From contig JASEVX010000005.1 of NCBI GenBank assembly GCA_031761405.1, positions 1,190,571 to 1,254,570 on the forward strand: a stretch of 64,000 nucleotides of DNA, given 5' to 3'. The notes under the pieces are model-generated. The model was not told the origin of the DNA, ran no database searches, and was given only the letters and a program-made list of their open reading frames with translations. How positions within the stretch are numbered: position 1 is the first letter of the stretch; the number at the start of each line of letters is the position of its first letter. The translations under genes and the position numbers were made by a program. Below are positions 53,719 to 64,000 of the stretch, in pieces. Origin of the DNA: Serripes groenlandicus (lineage: Eukaryota; Mollusca; Bivalvia; Cardiida; Cardiidae).

Positions 53719-55517
53719 TAACGAATTATTTTTTCTCAAAAAACAGAAGAGGTCTTGAGATTGGTAGGAGATTTGACATTTACAATTTGGCGTTTTGTTA
53801 AACTACACCTTTGCTGAAAATAGTCTTAGTATTTTTCCGATATTGAATCACTTTTATGTGTTATTTCAATAAAGTGAAGTCATATTTATACTATCGAATC
53901 AACACGGACAATCAATTCTCAAGAAAATATCAAATTAACAGTAAATGCATATATTTCATTTGTCGGTAGGCACGTATGAGTTTTAGGCAAATTGAATTGT
54001 GACGTAGTAAACAGGTGCCCATTATGTAACACAAGCAAACCTGACCTTCGACCCCACGATATAGAGCAATGTATATATCTGCAGAGCTCCAGATAAGTTG
54101 CCTGAATACGCAATCACGCATTGAAATGCAGAAAAATCGAATTGAAAATATTTCTTGTTCTTCGTATTACGAATTTAAATCCGGAATAACGAATATATTT
54201 TCTGTGCGTCGTTTTAATCGTAAAACGAAATGAAAGTGACGCAATTTTCAGAGAAACCCAAATCCAAATATAAAATATATTTAAATAGAAGAACTGGAGG
54301 GTTCTGCAATAATAAAGTTTAACACTATTAAATGATTTACCAATATTATTTAATATTTAATATTTATTTCACATACAAATGAATCATTCTGGAGACCTGA
54401 CTTTAACCCATCGGAAGGGTCTGTTAGGTGACTTTAAGTAAGAATAGAGTTGTTGAATAGTAGGTTAAAATACATTAAACATTCCCTTTAGTAAAGCAAG
54501 CATTTGTACAAATTTGAATTTGTACAAACAATTGATTACATTATATAATGAATAAAACAAATCACAACATTTCACACAACTAGGCGATCAAACATAAGCA
54601 TTTTTTGATACTTTTAGAAATGAAATCCATTTGACATGAGTATAGAAAGTAACTTATCTTATCCTGCAAAGCATTATATACTTAAGTAGTCAACGGGAGG
54701 TAAATAAGCAAGATTTGTAAGCATGTATGAAATATTAATTATGTAAATTGTAAATTCAAGATAGTGCAGTAAAACGAGCAAATGCTTATGAGTACTTTTT
54801 CACTTTTTAATAATGATTCTTCCTGCAGATTCAGCAACATCATTTCATTATGATGAGCATTTCTCATTTTTAAATCTAGTCCTGTGTGTTCATGGATACA
54901 AAGCAAGTGTATACTGTTAAAGACAGAGTTTTTAATTTACTGTTTAAACTGTTACATGGATACACAGGAAAAGGAATGCTAATTTTAAGGTAAGAAGCAT
55001 AATAGATAAGTTAAAAACAGTTTGACCTTCCTTATTTTTGGGGTGATGAGCTTCCTGTAGTGATTCTGTCTTTAAAAATGATTTTAGGGAGTGAACAGAT
55101 ATTTGACCCAGTAGTTATCTGGAGCTCTGCATCTCACAGAGATGCCAACACTTGTATGTGTTTTGACTGAAGAAGAACTTGATTAATGCAAGCAATTCCA
55201 ATTGTTCCATAATATTTTCTACCCCTTTTTCATGCATCAAAATTTCATTTATAGAGATTTATATATATATATACTATTAACATGAAAATATTAGCAAAAA
55301 ATCACACATTAAGAAAGTCTGCCCCAAAGACCTGTCAATTGATAAAGATGCCTCTTTTAAAATATATATATAGACACAGATTATTTATAATCATGATAAA
55401 GACTGGATTGTCAAAAAAAAGTTATGAAGCAAGTTTAAAACAAACAAAAAAAATGATCAAATGCAATTATTAATCACATTTTCCAAAACATGTTCGAAAT
55501 AATTCGTTACTAGTAAA
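53719..55517. repeat. Segmental duplication 2, copy B
   Basis: It is collinear and in the same orientation as 42279-44262, offset by about 11.4 kb. It lacks the 28-bp palindrome and 110-bp hairpin and about 178 bp near 54310, but has extra sequence near 54370-54400 and 54610-55270. Confidence 0.85.
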
Positions 55518-55519
55518 AA

Positions 55520-56060
55520 TTGCTCATCAACAATCTCTATTGTTGTCAAACTGTGTTCAAATGTCTCATACTGATAGATCAAATGTGTCTATGTGTCAGA
55601 AAGTGCTACAATGTAAAGTACTTGTATTTTAATTTGAAGTTGAAATAGTTTCTATGCATTTCTTTTGTTGCTTTTTTGATAATGATATAATGATATTGAG
55701 ATATTTTCATACTTAAACGTTTATATATTTTCTGCTTGTTTTAATTTACCCTAAAGAACACTTCTGCAGTAGATCAATTTTAAGAAATTAAATACAACAT
55801 ATGAAACTTTATACTAATTTAATCAATCATTGGATAAAATTGAATACAGTGTGGCAAAAACAGAAATTACTCATATTGAAGAAGTTTTCCTTTTACAAAA
55901 TGAAAAGTCTGCTACAGATGTTCCTGTTTATATTGAGAAGTTAATGGATCATTCCATATGTGTTCAATGCCGTTACAAAAGTAAGTACTTTGCTATCATT
56001 CAATGTGTTATCTTACTTGAATATTTATTACTACAACACTTATCGCTCATTAAGTTTGCT
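55520..56060. other. AT-rich spacer with an unassigned open stretch
   Basis: A frame at 55830-56066 encodes VPVYIEKLMDHSICVQCRYK followed by a donor-like gtaagt at 55981. Its first half overlaps phrases of the palindromic element (gtggcaaaaacagaaattac). I cannot support a gene. Confidence 0.25.
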
Positions 56061-56065
56061 TTGTA

Positions 56066-56180
56066 ATTGGCTCACCTGAACACAAAGTGTTTGTGTGAGA
56101 TATTGTAATCTACATATGTCTGCCATACATCATATTGTTCAAAATGTTTTTAAACAACAATTCAGGTTAAAGCTTCTCAA
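56066..56180 (+). repeat. AGCTCACCT-type repeat fragment
   Basis: It opens ttggctcacctgaacacaaa followed by gtgtttgtgtgagatattgt, the head of the family at 233. It is truncated. Confidence 0.55.
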
Positions 56181-56766
56181 AGTGTAACTTAAGTGGCCCT
56201 GTAAAGGACCCCCAAGATATGCTTTTCTTGGTGACTAGTTAGTTTAACCGGATACAGTAATTTGAGTAAAACAATCATTACGTTTCATCAGAATCATCTG
56301 TTATTGTACCACTGAAGGTAAATATCTGCAAAGACATATAAACAAATAGTTAGGTCAGACCTAACACACCATGTCATAATTAAAGTAGATAAAATTATGC
56401 TTAACAGAGATTGAAAGTTAAATAGTCTTATCTAACTGCAAAAATTACAGAACATATCACCTGTTCAATAATAGGACGCTTTAGTAAACAAATGTGAACT
56501 CTCATACAATCGGTCAACTCCTTTCACATAATAATTAACTGAGCTTGTAACGCTAAAACTCGCACAAAAAAGGTTCGAAACTGTCAATGGACGAAACCCT
56601 GAAAACGCTAAGTCCGCCAAAATGTTATGAAAGCGTTCCACTATATATGCGAGTCGATAAAGATACACAGCCTTATGGATATGAAGAAATTATTGGTTCA
56701 ACTTACACCACGAGGACCCAAAAAACAGCTGGAACTGCCACAATGTGGAGAAAGCTAGCGTTTCGC
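56181..56766. other. Flank of the Pao palindrome, unassigned
   Basis: A plus-strand frame at 56587-56772 (MDETLKTLSPPKCYESVPLY, then YGYEEIIGSTYTTRTQKTAG) runs to the junction at 56767. I do not recognise it. No direct duplication of the far flank (62719 onward) was found. Confidence 0.3.
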
Positions 56767-57189
56767 TTCTGAAAACAATATGTCTGACCACTTTTAATTA
56801 ACCGCATTTATAATTTTAAAGACAAATGATCCAAAAGAACGGCAAGTGCTTTAAAAGTACCAAAAGTACTGCAGATATCAACCGGGGGCATCACACTCCC
56901 CACTTGATATCTAAAATATATCACTCACTCTTAACCAGGAATTCAACCTGTAAAAAAGGTAAAGACCCAAACAAATTATTAAAACAATTTTGAGATGTCA
57001 CCTTTTAACAGTTAACAACAAAAAATCTGAAGAAAAATCTTTCTTTAAGACCCAATGTTTTAACTAAATACAAGAAAACTTTGGAATGTTTTACTAAAAA
57101 CATGCAATAAACAAGTTGCAAAGTTTTGACAAATGACACATCTTATATACATATATATGAGTTTTACTGTGTAAAATTAAAGAACTCAA

Positions 57190-57484
57190 ACTAATTCATT
57201 AGTCGTTTAAACCATTAATGCCTTACTAATAACAAATTCATTAGTCGTTTAAACCATTAATACCTTACTAATAACAAATTCACTAGTCGTTTAAACCATT
57301 AATGCCTTACTAATAACAAATTCATTAGTCGTTTAAACCATTAATGCCTTACTAATAACAAATTCATTAGTCGTTTAAACCATTAATGCCTTACTAATAA
57401 CAAATTCATTAGTCGTTTACACCATTAATGCCTTACTAATAACAAATTCATTAGTCGTTTAAACCATAAATGCCTTACTAATAA
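57190..57484 (-). repeat. Seven 42-bp tandem repeats, left arm
   Basis: Unit (plus strand) caaattcattagtcgtttaa followed by accattaatgccttactaat. The units carry private changes (attaatacc, ttcactag, tttacacc, cataaatg). The array begins at the last codons of the integrase frame; in this arm the stop is altered, so the frame reads through one unit (VRHLWFKRLMNLLLVRH). Confidence 0.95.
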
Positions 57485-59547
57485 CACTGTTTCAACAACT
57501 GGCCTGACAAAAAAGGCCTGTTTGCCTTCTCTGAACAAGCACATTTCTACCTTTCGAATCCTCCCATCTGTGCTAGGAACAGTTTGAGACACCCTACCCA
57601 TAGGCCAACGATTTCTAACCACATCTTGATCTTTTAGAAGCACAACATCAGTAGCCTTAATGGGGTCCTGTTCTCTTTGCCATTTTGACATAGCTTGCAA
57701 GGACTGGAGAAATTCTTTTCTCCAACGTAACCAAAATTGATCTGCTAGAACTGTACACGCTCACATTGATCTTTGTACACGTCTTTAATGGAGAGATCGT
57801 TAACAGGTTGTTTAACATGGTCTAGTTTCAAAGTAAGTAAAGCAGAGGGGCTTAAAACCTCAGGACAATCTGGGTCAGCAGAAACAGGCACAATTGGCCG
57901 AGCGTTAATGATAGCGCAAACCTCTGCCATGAGAGTAACCAGATCGTCATGGGTAAGATTGTGCAAGTTATAAAGCATAGATTATAATATACGTCTGAAT
58001 ACCCCAATCATGCGCTCCAAGACCCCTCCCATATGTGAACTATGAGGGGCGTTAAAAACCCAAGTACTGGCTGAGTTATGAAGGAAACCTTGTGTCTTTT
58101 CATCCTCAATATTGACTGCATCTACTCCTATATGATCGGTGGCCCCTACAAAACTTGTTCCACGGTCTGATCTAAATAACTTAACTGGACCACGAATGGC
58201 AATTAACCTACGGAGGGCATTGATAAATGCAGAAGAGGTCATCTCATCTACTACCTCAACATGCACAGCACGTATCGATAAACATGTAAACAAAATGGCC
58301 CAACGCTTAGCACTTGCTTGCGATCCACGCGTTCTACGGGAGACAACCTGTCATGGACCAAATGCATCAACCCCAACAGATGAGAATGGAGTTGTCTGCT
58401 CCATTCTATCTACAGGTAAGTCAGACATCTTCTGGGTCTCGAACCTGCCCTAAGTTTCTTACATTGAACACAATTGAAGATGAGAGAGGACACCGCACGT
58501 TTAACACCTATTACCCAATAACCTCCCTGTTTTACTGCACCTTCCGTAAACAGACGTCCCTGATGTTGGACAGATTCATGAAAATGTCTAATAAGCAACT
58601 TTGTAATATGGTACTTAGCTGTCAATATAATGGGGTGTCTTTCCTCTAAAGGGAGACTACTCTGACGGAGACGCCCGGCTACTCGAAGCTGATCTACTTC
58701 GTGAATAAAGGGATCTAAAGGCAATAAAGGACTACCCGTACTAACAGAGTTCTGCAACGTCAATGTGTCGATTTCCTTCTTGAAATAATCAAATTGCACT
58801 TCTGGAACAATCAAGCTCTTAACCTTCTGACTACATTCAAGGGAATTTGAACCTGAACATATATGCCAACCTACACAAGCACATTCTTTCTTAAAGGACT
58901 TGACAATGTGTAAGAGCATTGACAGTGCCAACAACAACTTGCTCCATGATGAAAACTGCTCAAGACGACCAGTCCCTAGGTACCTACTAGTACTATTACT
59001 ACCAACTACACAAGTAGCTATGGAAATCACATTTGCACGAAAACATCGGTCTAAGTCAGGATATACCAAGGGAAAAAACTCGGGCACATGTGTAACGTGC
59101 TCAAGAAATGAGGGGCCTAACAGCCAAGAACTATCCTTCAACTGAAGCGGACTTGAACCTTTAGTCCCAATGTCTGCAGGATTTTTATCTGAAGATATAT
59201 ACTGCCACTGCTGTGAGCTACTCACATGCCGTATTCTCTGTACGCGGTTACTGACGTAAGTGAAAAACCTACGGGACTGATTGCCAATATAACCTAAGAC
59301 GACACGACTATCTGTGTAAAACTTAACCTCTACAATCTTGATACACAAGTTTTCAACGACCAACTGATACAGTTCTGTTGCCAAAACTGCTGCACAAAGC
59401 TCAAGGCGGGGAATTGTATGACGACTAAAAGGGGCGACTTTGACCTTACCTAGTACAAAACTAGTATACTTGATATCATTGCTAGTAAGACCAGCTAAGA
59501 ACACTACTGCTGCTGCTATAGCCTTCTCGGATGCATCTGAGAATATG
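57425..59547 (-). pseudogene. Pao polyprotein fragment (RNase H, integrase), left copy
   Basis: On the minus strand the open frame at 59504-58410 covers the RNase H-like region (GKVKVAPFSRHTIPRLELCA, KFYTDSRVVLGYI, SSDKNPADIGTKG) and the integrase zinc region (HITKLLIRHFHESVQHQG, FNCVQCKK). After a frameshift come the catalytic core (LSIRAVHVEVVDEMTSSAF, KLFRSDRGTSFVGA, NAPHSSHMGGVLERMIG) and the C-terminal part (AEVCAIINARPIVPVSADPD, LSPSALLTLK). A TGA (58351-58353) sits where Pao/BEL integrases have Trp after FGP, and a TAA (57982-57984) splits the C-terminal segment. Both also occur in the right arm. Confidence 0.9.
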
Positions 59548-59936
59548 TAATTATAGCAGTGTCAGTAGATGTAGAGCAGATGTTTTACTGTTTCGGTGTA
59601 AGAAAAAGCGATAGGGATTTCCTTCGTTTCTTATGGTATCAAGGCAATGATACTTCAAAGCCTCTTGTGGAATATCGAATGCGTAAGCATGTATTTGGTA
59701 ACAGTCAGTCCCCAGCAATAGCGGCGTATGGTTTGAGAACGGCTGTAGAAAAATCAAATGATGATGTTAGAAAATGTGTGCAAGGACTTCTATATCGACT
59801 GGGATGAACCTTTACCCCCAGAAAGTGAAACCAAATGGAGAAGATGGTTAGATAGTCTTTGCGACTTGAAGTTTGTTGAGATTTCCAGGAGCCTGTTTAA
59901 GGTGTCTATTGCACAAATGTCTCAACTGGAGCTGCA
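59548..59936 (+). pseudogene. Palindrome spacer: Pao reverse transcriptase fragment
   Basis: The 389-bp spacer encodes SVDVEQMFYCFGVRKSDRDF, LRFLWYQGNDTSKPLVEYRM and VFGNSQSPAIAAYGLRTAVE, the middle of a Pao/BEL reverse transcriptase. After a one-base frameshift near 59785 come CKDFYID and, directly, WDEPLPPESETKWRRWL. The catalytic D-D and roughly the next 100 or more residues expected between FY-D and the WD-PLP block are missing, which indicates an internal deletion. It continues in frame into the right arm. Confidence 0.85.
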
Positions 59937-62018
59937 CATATTCTCAGATGCATCCGAGAAGGCTATAGCAGCAGCAGTAGTGTTCTTAGCTGGTCTTACA
60001 AGCAATGATATCAAGTATACTAGTTTTGTACTAGGTAAGGTCAAAGTCGCCCCTTTTAGTCGTCATACAATTCCCCGCCTAGAGCTTTGTGCAGCAGTTT
60101 TGGCAACAGAACTGTATCAGTTGGTCGTTGAAAACTTGTGTATCAAGATTGTAGAGGTTAAGTTTTACACAGATAGTCGTGTCGTCTTAGGTTATATTGG
60201 CAATCAGTCCCGTAGGTTTTTCACTTACGTCAGTAACCGCGTACAGAGAATACGGCATGTGAGTAGCTCACAGCAGTGGCAGTATATATCTTCAGATAAA
60301 AATCCTGCAGACATTGGGACTAAAGGTTCAAGTCCGCTTCAGTTGAAGGATAGTTCTTGGCTGTTAGGCCCCTCATTTCTTGAGCACGTTACACATGTGC
60401 CCGAGTTTTTTCCCTTGGTATATCCTGACTTAGACCGATGTTTTCGTGCAAATGTGATTTCCATAGCTACTTGTGTAGTTGGTAGTAATAGTACTAGTAG
60501 GTACCTAGGGACTGGTCGTCTTGAGCAGTTTTCATCATGGAGCAAGTTGTTGTTGGCACTGTCAATGCTCTTACACATTGTCAAGTCCTTTAAGAAAGAA
60601 TGTGCTTGTGTAGGTTGGCATATATGTTCAGGTTCAAATTCCCTTGAATGTAGTCAGAAGGTTAAGAGCTTGATTGTTCCAGAAGTGCAATTTGATTATT
60701 TCAAGAAGGAAATCGACACATTGACGTTGCAGAACTCTGTTAGTACGGGTAGTCCTTTATTGCCTTTAGATCCCTTTATTCACGAAGTAGATCAGCTTCG
60801 AGTAGCCGGGCGTCTCCGTCAGAGTAGTCTCCCTTTAGAGGAAAGACACCCCATTATATTGACAGCTAAGCACCATATTACAAAGTTGCTTATTAGACAT
60901 GTTCATGAATCTGTCCAACATCAGGGACGTCTGTTTACGGAAGGTGCAGTAAGACAGGGAGGTTATTGGGCAATAGGTGTTAAACGTGCGGTGTCCTCTC
61001 TCATCTTCAATTGTGTTCAATGTAAGAAACTTAGGGCAGGTTCGAGACCAAGAAGATGTCTGACTTACCTGTAGATAGAATGGAGCAGACAACTCCATTC
61101 TCATCTGTTGGGGTTGATGCATTTGGTCCATGACAGGTTGTCTCCCGTAGAACGCGTGGATCGCAAGCAAGTGCTAAGCGTTGGGCCATTTTGTTTACAT
61201 GTTTATCGATACGTGCTGTGCATGTTGAGGTAGTAGATGTGATGACCTCTTCTGCATTTATCAATGCCCTCCGTAGGTTAATTGCCATTCGTGGTCCAGT
61301 TAAGTTATTTAGATCAGACCGTGGAACAAGTTTTGTAGGGGCCACCGATCATATAGGAGTAGATGCAGTCAATATTGAGGACGAAAAGACACAAGGTTTC
61401 CTTCATAACTCAGCCAGTACTTGGGTTTTTAACGCCCCTCATAGTTCACATATGGGAGGGGTCTTGGAGCGCATGATTGGGGTATTCAGACGTATATTAT
61501 AATCTATGCTTTATAACTTGCACAATCTTACCCATGATGATCTGGTTACTCTCATGGCAGAGGTTTGCGCTATCATTAACGCTCGGCCAATTGTGCCTGT
61601 TTCTGCTGACCCAGATTGTCCTGAGGTTTTAAGCCCCTCTGCTTTACTTACTTTGAAACTAGACCATGTTAAACAACTTGTTAACGATCTCTCCATTAAA
61701 GACGTGTACAAAGATCAATGTGAGCGTGTACAGTTCCTAGCAGATCAATTTTGGTTACGTTGGAGAAAAGAATTTCTCCAGTCCTTGCAAGCTATGTCAA
61801 AATGGCAAAGAGAACAGGACCCCATTAAGGCTACTGATGTTGTTCTTCTAAAAGATCAAGATGTGGTTAGAAATCATTGGCCTATGGGTAGGGTGTCTCA
61901 AACTGTTCCTAGCACAGATGGGAGGATTCGAAAGGTAGAAATGTGCTTGTTTAGAGAAGGCAAACAGGCCTTTTTTGTCAGGCCAGTTGTTGAAACAGTG
62001 TTATTAGTAAGGCATTAA
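59937..62018 (+). pseudogene. Pao polyprotein fragment (RNase H, integrase), right copy
   Basis: It has the same content as the left copy: LELHIFSDASEKAIAAAVV (RNase H start), PRLELCAAVLATELYQLV, KNPADIG, HHITKLLIRHVHESVQHQ, then a frameshift after the RPRRC segment near 61055, SSVGVDAFGP with TGA at 61131-61133, RAVHVEVVDVMTSSAFINAL, RSDRGTSFVG, a TAA at 61500-61502, and SMLYNLHNLTHDDLVTL to 62018. The integrase D-D-E residues cannot all be confirmed by eye. Compared with the left copy I noticed E/V, F/V, K/R, V/A, P/L and R/H differences, so the arms are nearly but not completely identical. The part before 59937 is the single-copy spacer. Confidence 0.9.
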
Positions 62019-62297
62019 TGGTTTAAACGACTAATGAATTTGTTATTAGTAAGGCATTAATGGTTTAAACGACTAATGAATTTGTTATTAGTAAGGCATT
62101 AATGGTTTAAACGACTAATGAATTTGTTATTAGTAAGGCATTAATGGTTTAAACGACTAATGAATTTGTTATTAGTAAGGCATTCATGGTTTAAACGACT
62201 AATGAATTTGTTATTAGTAAGGTATTAATGGTTTAAACGACTAATGAATTTGTTATTAGTAAGGCTTTAATGGTTTAAACGACTAATGAATTTGTTT
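62001..62297 (+). repeat. Seven 42-bp tandem repeats, right arm
   Basis: Unit ttattagtaaggcattaatg followed by gtttaaacgactaatgaatt, starting at 62001, 62043, 62085, 62127, 62169, 62211 and 62253. The first unit contains the last codons and stop of the integrase frame (LLVRH, stop at 62016-62018). Private changes (cattcatgg, ggtattaat, ggctttaat) are present in some units and only partly match the left arm. Confidence 0.95.
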
Positions 62298-62589
62298 GAG
62301 TTCTTTAATTTTACACAGTAAAACTCATATATATGTATATAAGATGTGTCATTTGTCAAAACTTTGCAACTTGTTTATTGCATGTTTTTAGTAAAACATT
62401 CCAAAGTTTTCTTGTATTTAGTTAAAACATTGGGTCTTAAAGAAAGATTTTTCTTCAGATTTTTTGTTGTTAACTGTTAAAAGGTGACATCTCAAAATTA
62501 TTTTAATAATTTGTTTGGGTCTATACCTTTCGTACAGGTTGAATTCCTGGTTAAGAGTGAGTGATATATTTTAGATATCAAGTGGGGAG

Positions 62590-62718
62590 TGTGATGCCCC
62601 CGGTTGATATCTGCAGTACTTTTGGTACTTTTAAAGCACTTGCCGTTCTTTTGGATCATTTGTCTTTAAAATTATAAGTGCGGTTAATTAAAAGTGGTCA
62701 GACATATTGTTTTCAGAA
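62590..62718 (+). other. Possible truncated Pao LTR start
   Basis: A purine-rich tract (aagtggggag) is followed by tgtgatgcccccggttgata, which would suit the first bases of an LTR beginning TG. It extends to ttttcagaa, where both arms stop. No second LTR copy is in the window apart from the mirrored left arm, so this is only a suggestion. Confidence 0.3.
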
Positions 62719-63842
62719 TAGGACACAATGGTTCAGTACTACTTGAAGTTGGATCTACACCTGTTTTAGCTGCAGCCAAGCGTCTCGGACATTTCAGCCA
62801 ATTCTCGTCCAACTTTGTTGACCCTTGATCTGAACTGCTTGTGTCAAAGTTGAAACTTGGGTCTTTCCAAACAACACTATATCTCCTCACAAACTCTGCG
62901 AAAACACTAAAAGCAGGAAATGGAACATCCTTTTTCGATTTGTAGATTGTAGCATGAGTGATCCATCTTTGCTGTAGACTGTACGGCAACTTGACTACAA
63001 TAGGCTGCACGCCCACGGAAGAATTGAAATATGACAATGTTCCTGCATATTTTTCTTGTTTCATCAAACATTCTATTTCAGATAATATATCAGCTAGATC
63101 GAATAATCTGTCATGCTCCTTGTTGACAATCTTCGAAAACATTTGTAACTTCTTAGTCGTTGCACTGAATACACTTTCAGCTGTCCCAAACCGTTCATCT
63201 AAACGTTTCCAAATCTGACGAAGTCCTTCGTCTGAGTTATTTATATGCAAATCTTAAACTCAATGCATGTCTTTTAGAGTTAACGCCTAACCATTTTATC
63301 AGCAAATCAATTTCTTCAGTTGCTGTAAAGCTCATATCAGTAACCACATATTTGAAACGTGCTTTCCAAGCCTGGTAATTTTCAGGTAAATCATTGAAAT
63401 GGGTAATTCTAGAAAGCATTAAATCTTTCCTAATAAGGAACTGTGCAATATAATTGCCTGATTCAAGAACATTTTGTTACTTATACTCTGCAGAAATGTT
63501 ATTAGGCTGTCTGTTTTCAAGTATACTATGCTCAATACTGTTAACGAAATCTTGAACCCTTTCCATAGGATCATCTTCTCTGATATCTGGTAGTGAAACT
63601 GAAGTATTACTAAACCTTCCCAAGGCACTGGCCTCTGCCAATAAGACTGCTGCTTCTCTTTTCGTTCTTAAAAGTTCTATTTCAGCATCTATGTCTGCTT
63701 GTTTCAATTTAGCAGAAGTCTTTTCTTTGGGTAACAGCAAGTCTTGTTCTGTATAATGTACCCTTACCTGCGCTGCTTCTGCCTCAGCCGTGTTGCGCTG
63801 AAATAATTCACTGACAGATAAACTGTCTCTTTGCACCGACAT
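62719..63842 (-). pseudogene. Pao-type Gag, broken
   Basis: From ATG 63842 on the minus strand: a coiled-coil-like charged region (QADIDAEIELLRTKREAAVL, LAEASALGRFS), then a TAA near 63478, HFNDLPENYQAWKARFKYVV and LLIKWLGVNSKRHALSLRF, a frameshift near 63240, and NNSDEGLRQIWKRLDERFGT, LADILSEIECLM, QRWITHATIYKSK, FAEFVRRYSVVW. F-x-DLP-x-Y-x-x-W-x-x-x-F and the later L-x-x-RFG are hallmarks of the Pao/BEL Gag core (DUF1759). The frame runs to the junction with the palindrome at 62718, where it is cut off before any zinc knuckle. In orientation it matches the left arm, so gag and left arm could derive from one minus-strand element. Confidence 0.8.
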
Positions 63843-64000
63843 GTGTTCTTATCTCTAATTTGCTTTATAATGGCAAGATAGTTTTTGACTTTGGTTTCAT
63901 ATTTTATGAAAACACTGTCTACATTTGAAATCTCTGACAAACTAGCTTCTGTCCTTGTTTCTTCTAGATATTGAATAAACTGACCATAAATTATTTATAC
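63843..64000 (-). other. Upstream of Pao gag, window edge
   Basis: This would be the leader or 5' LTR side of the gag fragment. Too short to identify an LTR or primer-binding site. Confidence 0.3.

Larger units (their letters stand above)
56767..59547 (-). mobile_element. Left arm of a 5.95-kb palindrome (Pao 3' half)
   Basis: This 2781-bp arm is the reverse complement of 59937-62718, apart from roughly ten differences noticed in the coding part. It carries, on the minus strand, the RNase H and integrase parts of a Pao element, a 42-bp repeat array and the 3' noncoding end. Confidence 0.95.
59937..62718 (+). mobile_element. Right arm of the 5.95-kb palindrome (Pao 3' half)
   Basis: This 2782-bp arm is the inverted copy of 56767-59547. 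The inner boundary is catattctcagatg; the outer boundary is gacatattgttttcagaa. Both arms end at the same point of the element. Order: RNase H, integrase, 42-bp array, noncoding end with purine-rich agtggggag and tgtgatgccccc (a possible polypurine tract and LTR start at about 62590). Confidence 0.95.

Noticed and set aside
55830..56066. Possible exon ending at a gtaagt donor
   Set aside because: Its first half is palindromic-element sequence and no acceptor or homologous protein could be recognised.
58139..58649. Plus-strand frames of about 100 codons in the left Pao arm, mirrored at 60835-61345
   Set aside because: They are antisense shadows of the integrase frames, appearing in both arms for that reason alone.
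56767..62718. Whole palindrome as a simple LTR-flanked insertion
   Set aside because: No direct target duplication was found at the two outer junctions, and the arms are inverted copies of the 3' half, not direct LTRs.
1..64000. CRISPR array, operon or prokaryotic defence system
   Set aside because: Direct repeats here are tandem arrays without unique spacers, and the gene remains are eukaryotic retroelements and spliced fragments.

Overview
This window reads as nuclear DNA of a metazoan with an AT-rich, repeat-rich genome, most probably a bivalve mollusc. The evidence is the absence of prokaryote-style gene packing, spliced gene fragments, and several repeat types that, from general knowledge, are typical of bivalve introns and intergenic DNA: the AGCTCACCT...AGGTGAGC elements, repeats ending in (GACGGACA)n, and repeats with runs of GGGAGA. 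The transposon mix (Pao, mag-type Ty3/gypsy, PHD-containing LINE, Helitron, piggyBac, tRNA-SINEs) also fits. I see no intact protein-coding gene. Nearly everything recognisable is a mobile element, an element-derived repeat, or a decayed gene.

Layout. 0-6.3 kb: bivalve-type dispersed repeats, a 60-bp satellite of about 22 copies (2473-3780), and the first copies of a short palindromic element found about 20 times across the window. 6.3-8.2 kb: minus-strand pseudogene of an MFS transporter of the sodium-dependent glucose transporter 1 / MFSD4 type. 9.4-10.2 kb: decayed Ty3/gypsy Gag-protease. 10.2-13.05 kb: a segment duplicated at 26.45-27.37 kb; the first copy carries a tRNA-SINE insertion with a 12-bp target duplication, a palindromic element and tandem arrays that the second copy lacks. 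13.5-15.6 kb: a second SINE family, then a complete 1666-bp foldback element (13922-15587) with arms of short TTATAACGCG-type repeats, a core of about 13 units of 53 bp, and a 6-bp target duplication.

16-31 kb: small tandem arrays, a decayed LINE (about 19370-22400), a LINE 3' fragment on the minus strand, and two further SINE copies. 31.8-38.5 kb: a second LINE with a PHD-finger ORF1 and endonuclease/reverse-transcriptase ORF2, split by a tandem-repeat element that itself contains a small inverted-repeat element. 39.53-42.10 kb: a piggyBac-type element bounded by TTAA and 11-bp terminal inverted repeats, keeping only one transposase exon. 42.28-44.26 kb is duplicated at 53.72-55.52 kb. Between these two copies lie a degenerate minisatellite, a decayed Helitron with an HUH Rep domain (45.9-49.3 kb), a cluster of palindromic elements, and two exon-like OB-fold fragments.

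56.77-62.72 kb: the largest structure is a palindrome of about 5.95 kb. Its two 2.78-kb arms carry the 3' half of a Pao retrotransposon (RNase H, integrase, 3' untranslated region) in opposite orientations around a 389-bp spacer holding a reverse-transcriptase fragment. Both arms share the same inactivating lesions. Next to it, on the minus strand, is a decayed Pao gag (62.72-63.84 kb).

Best candidates for something new: the foldback element, the Pao palindrome, the abundant palindromic short element, the piggyBac element with its subterminal GGCC motifs, and the insertions dated by empty paralogous sites.
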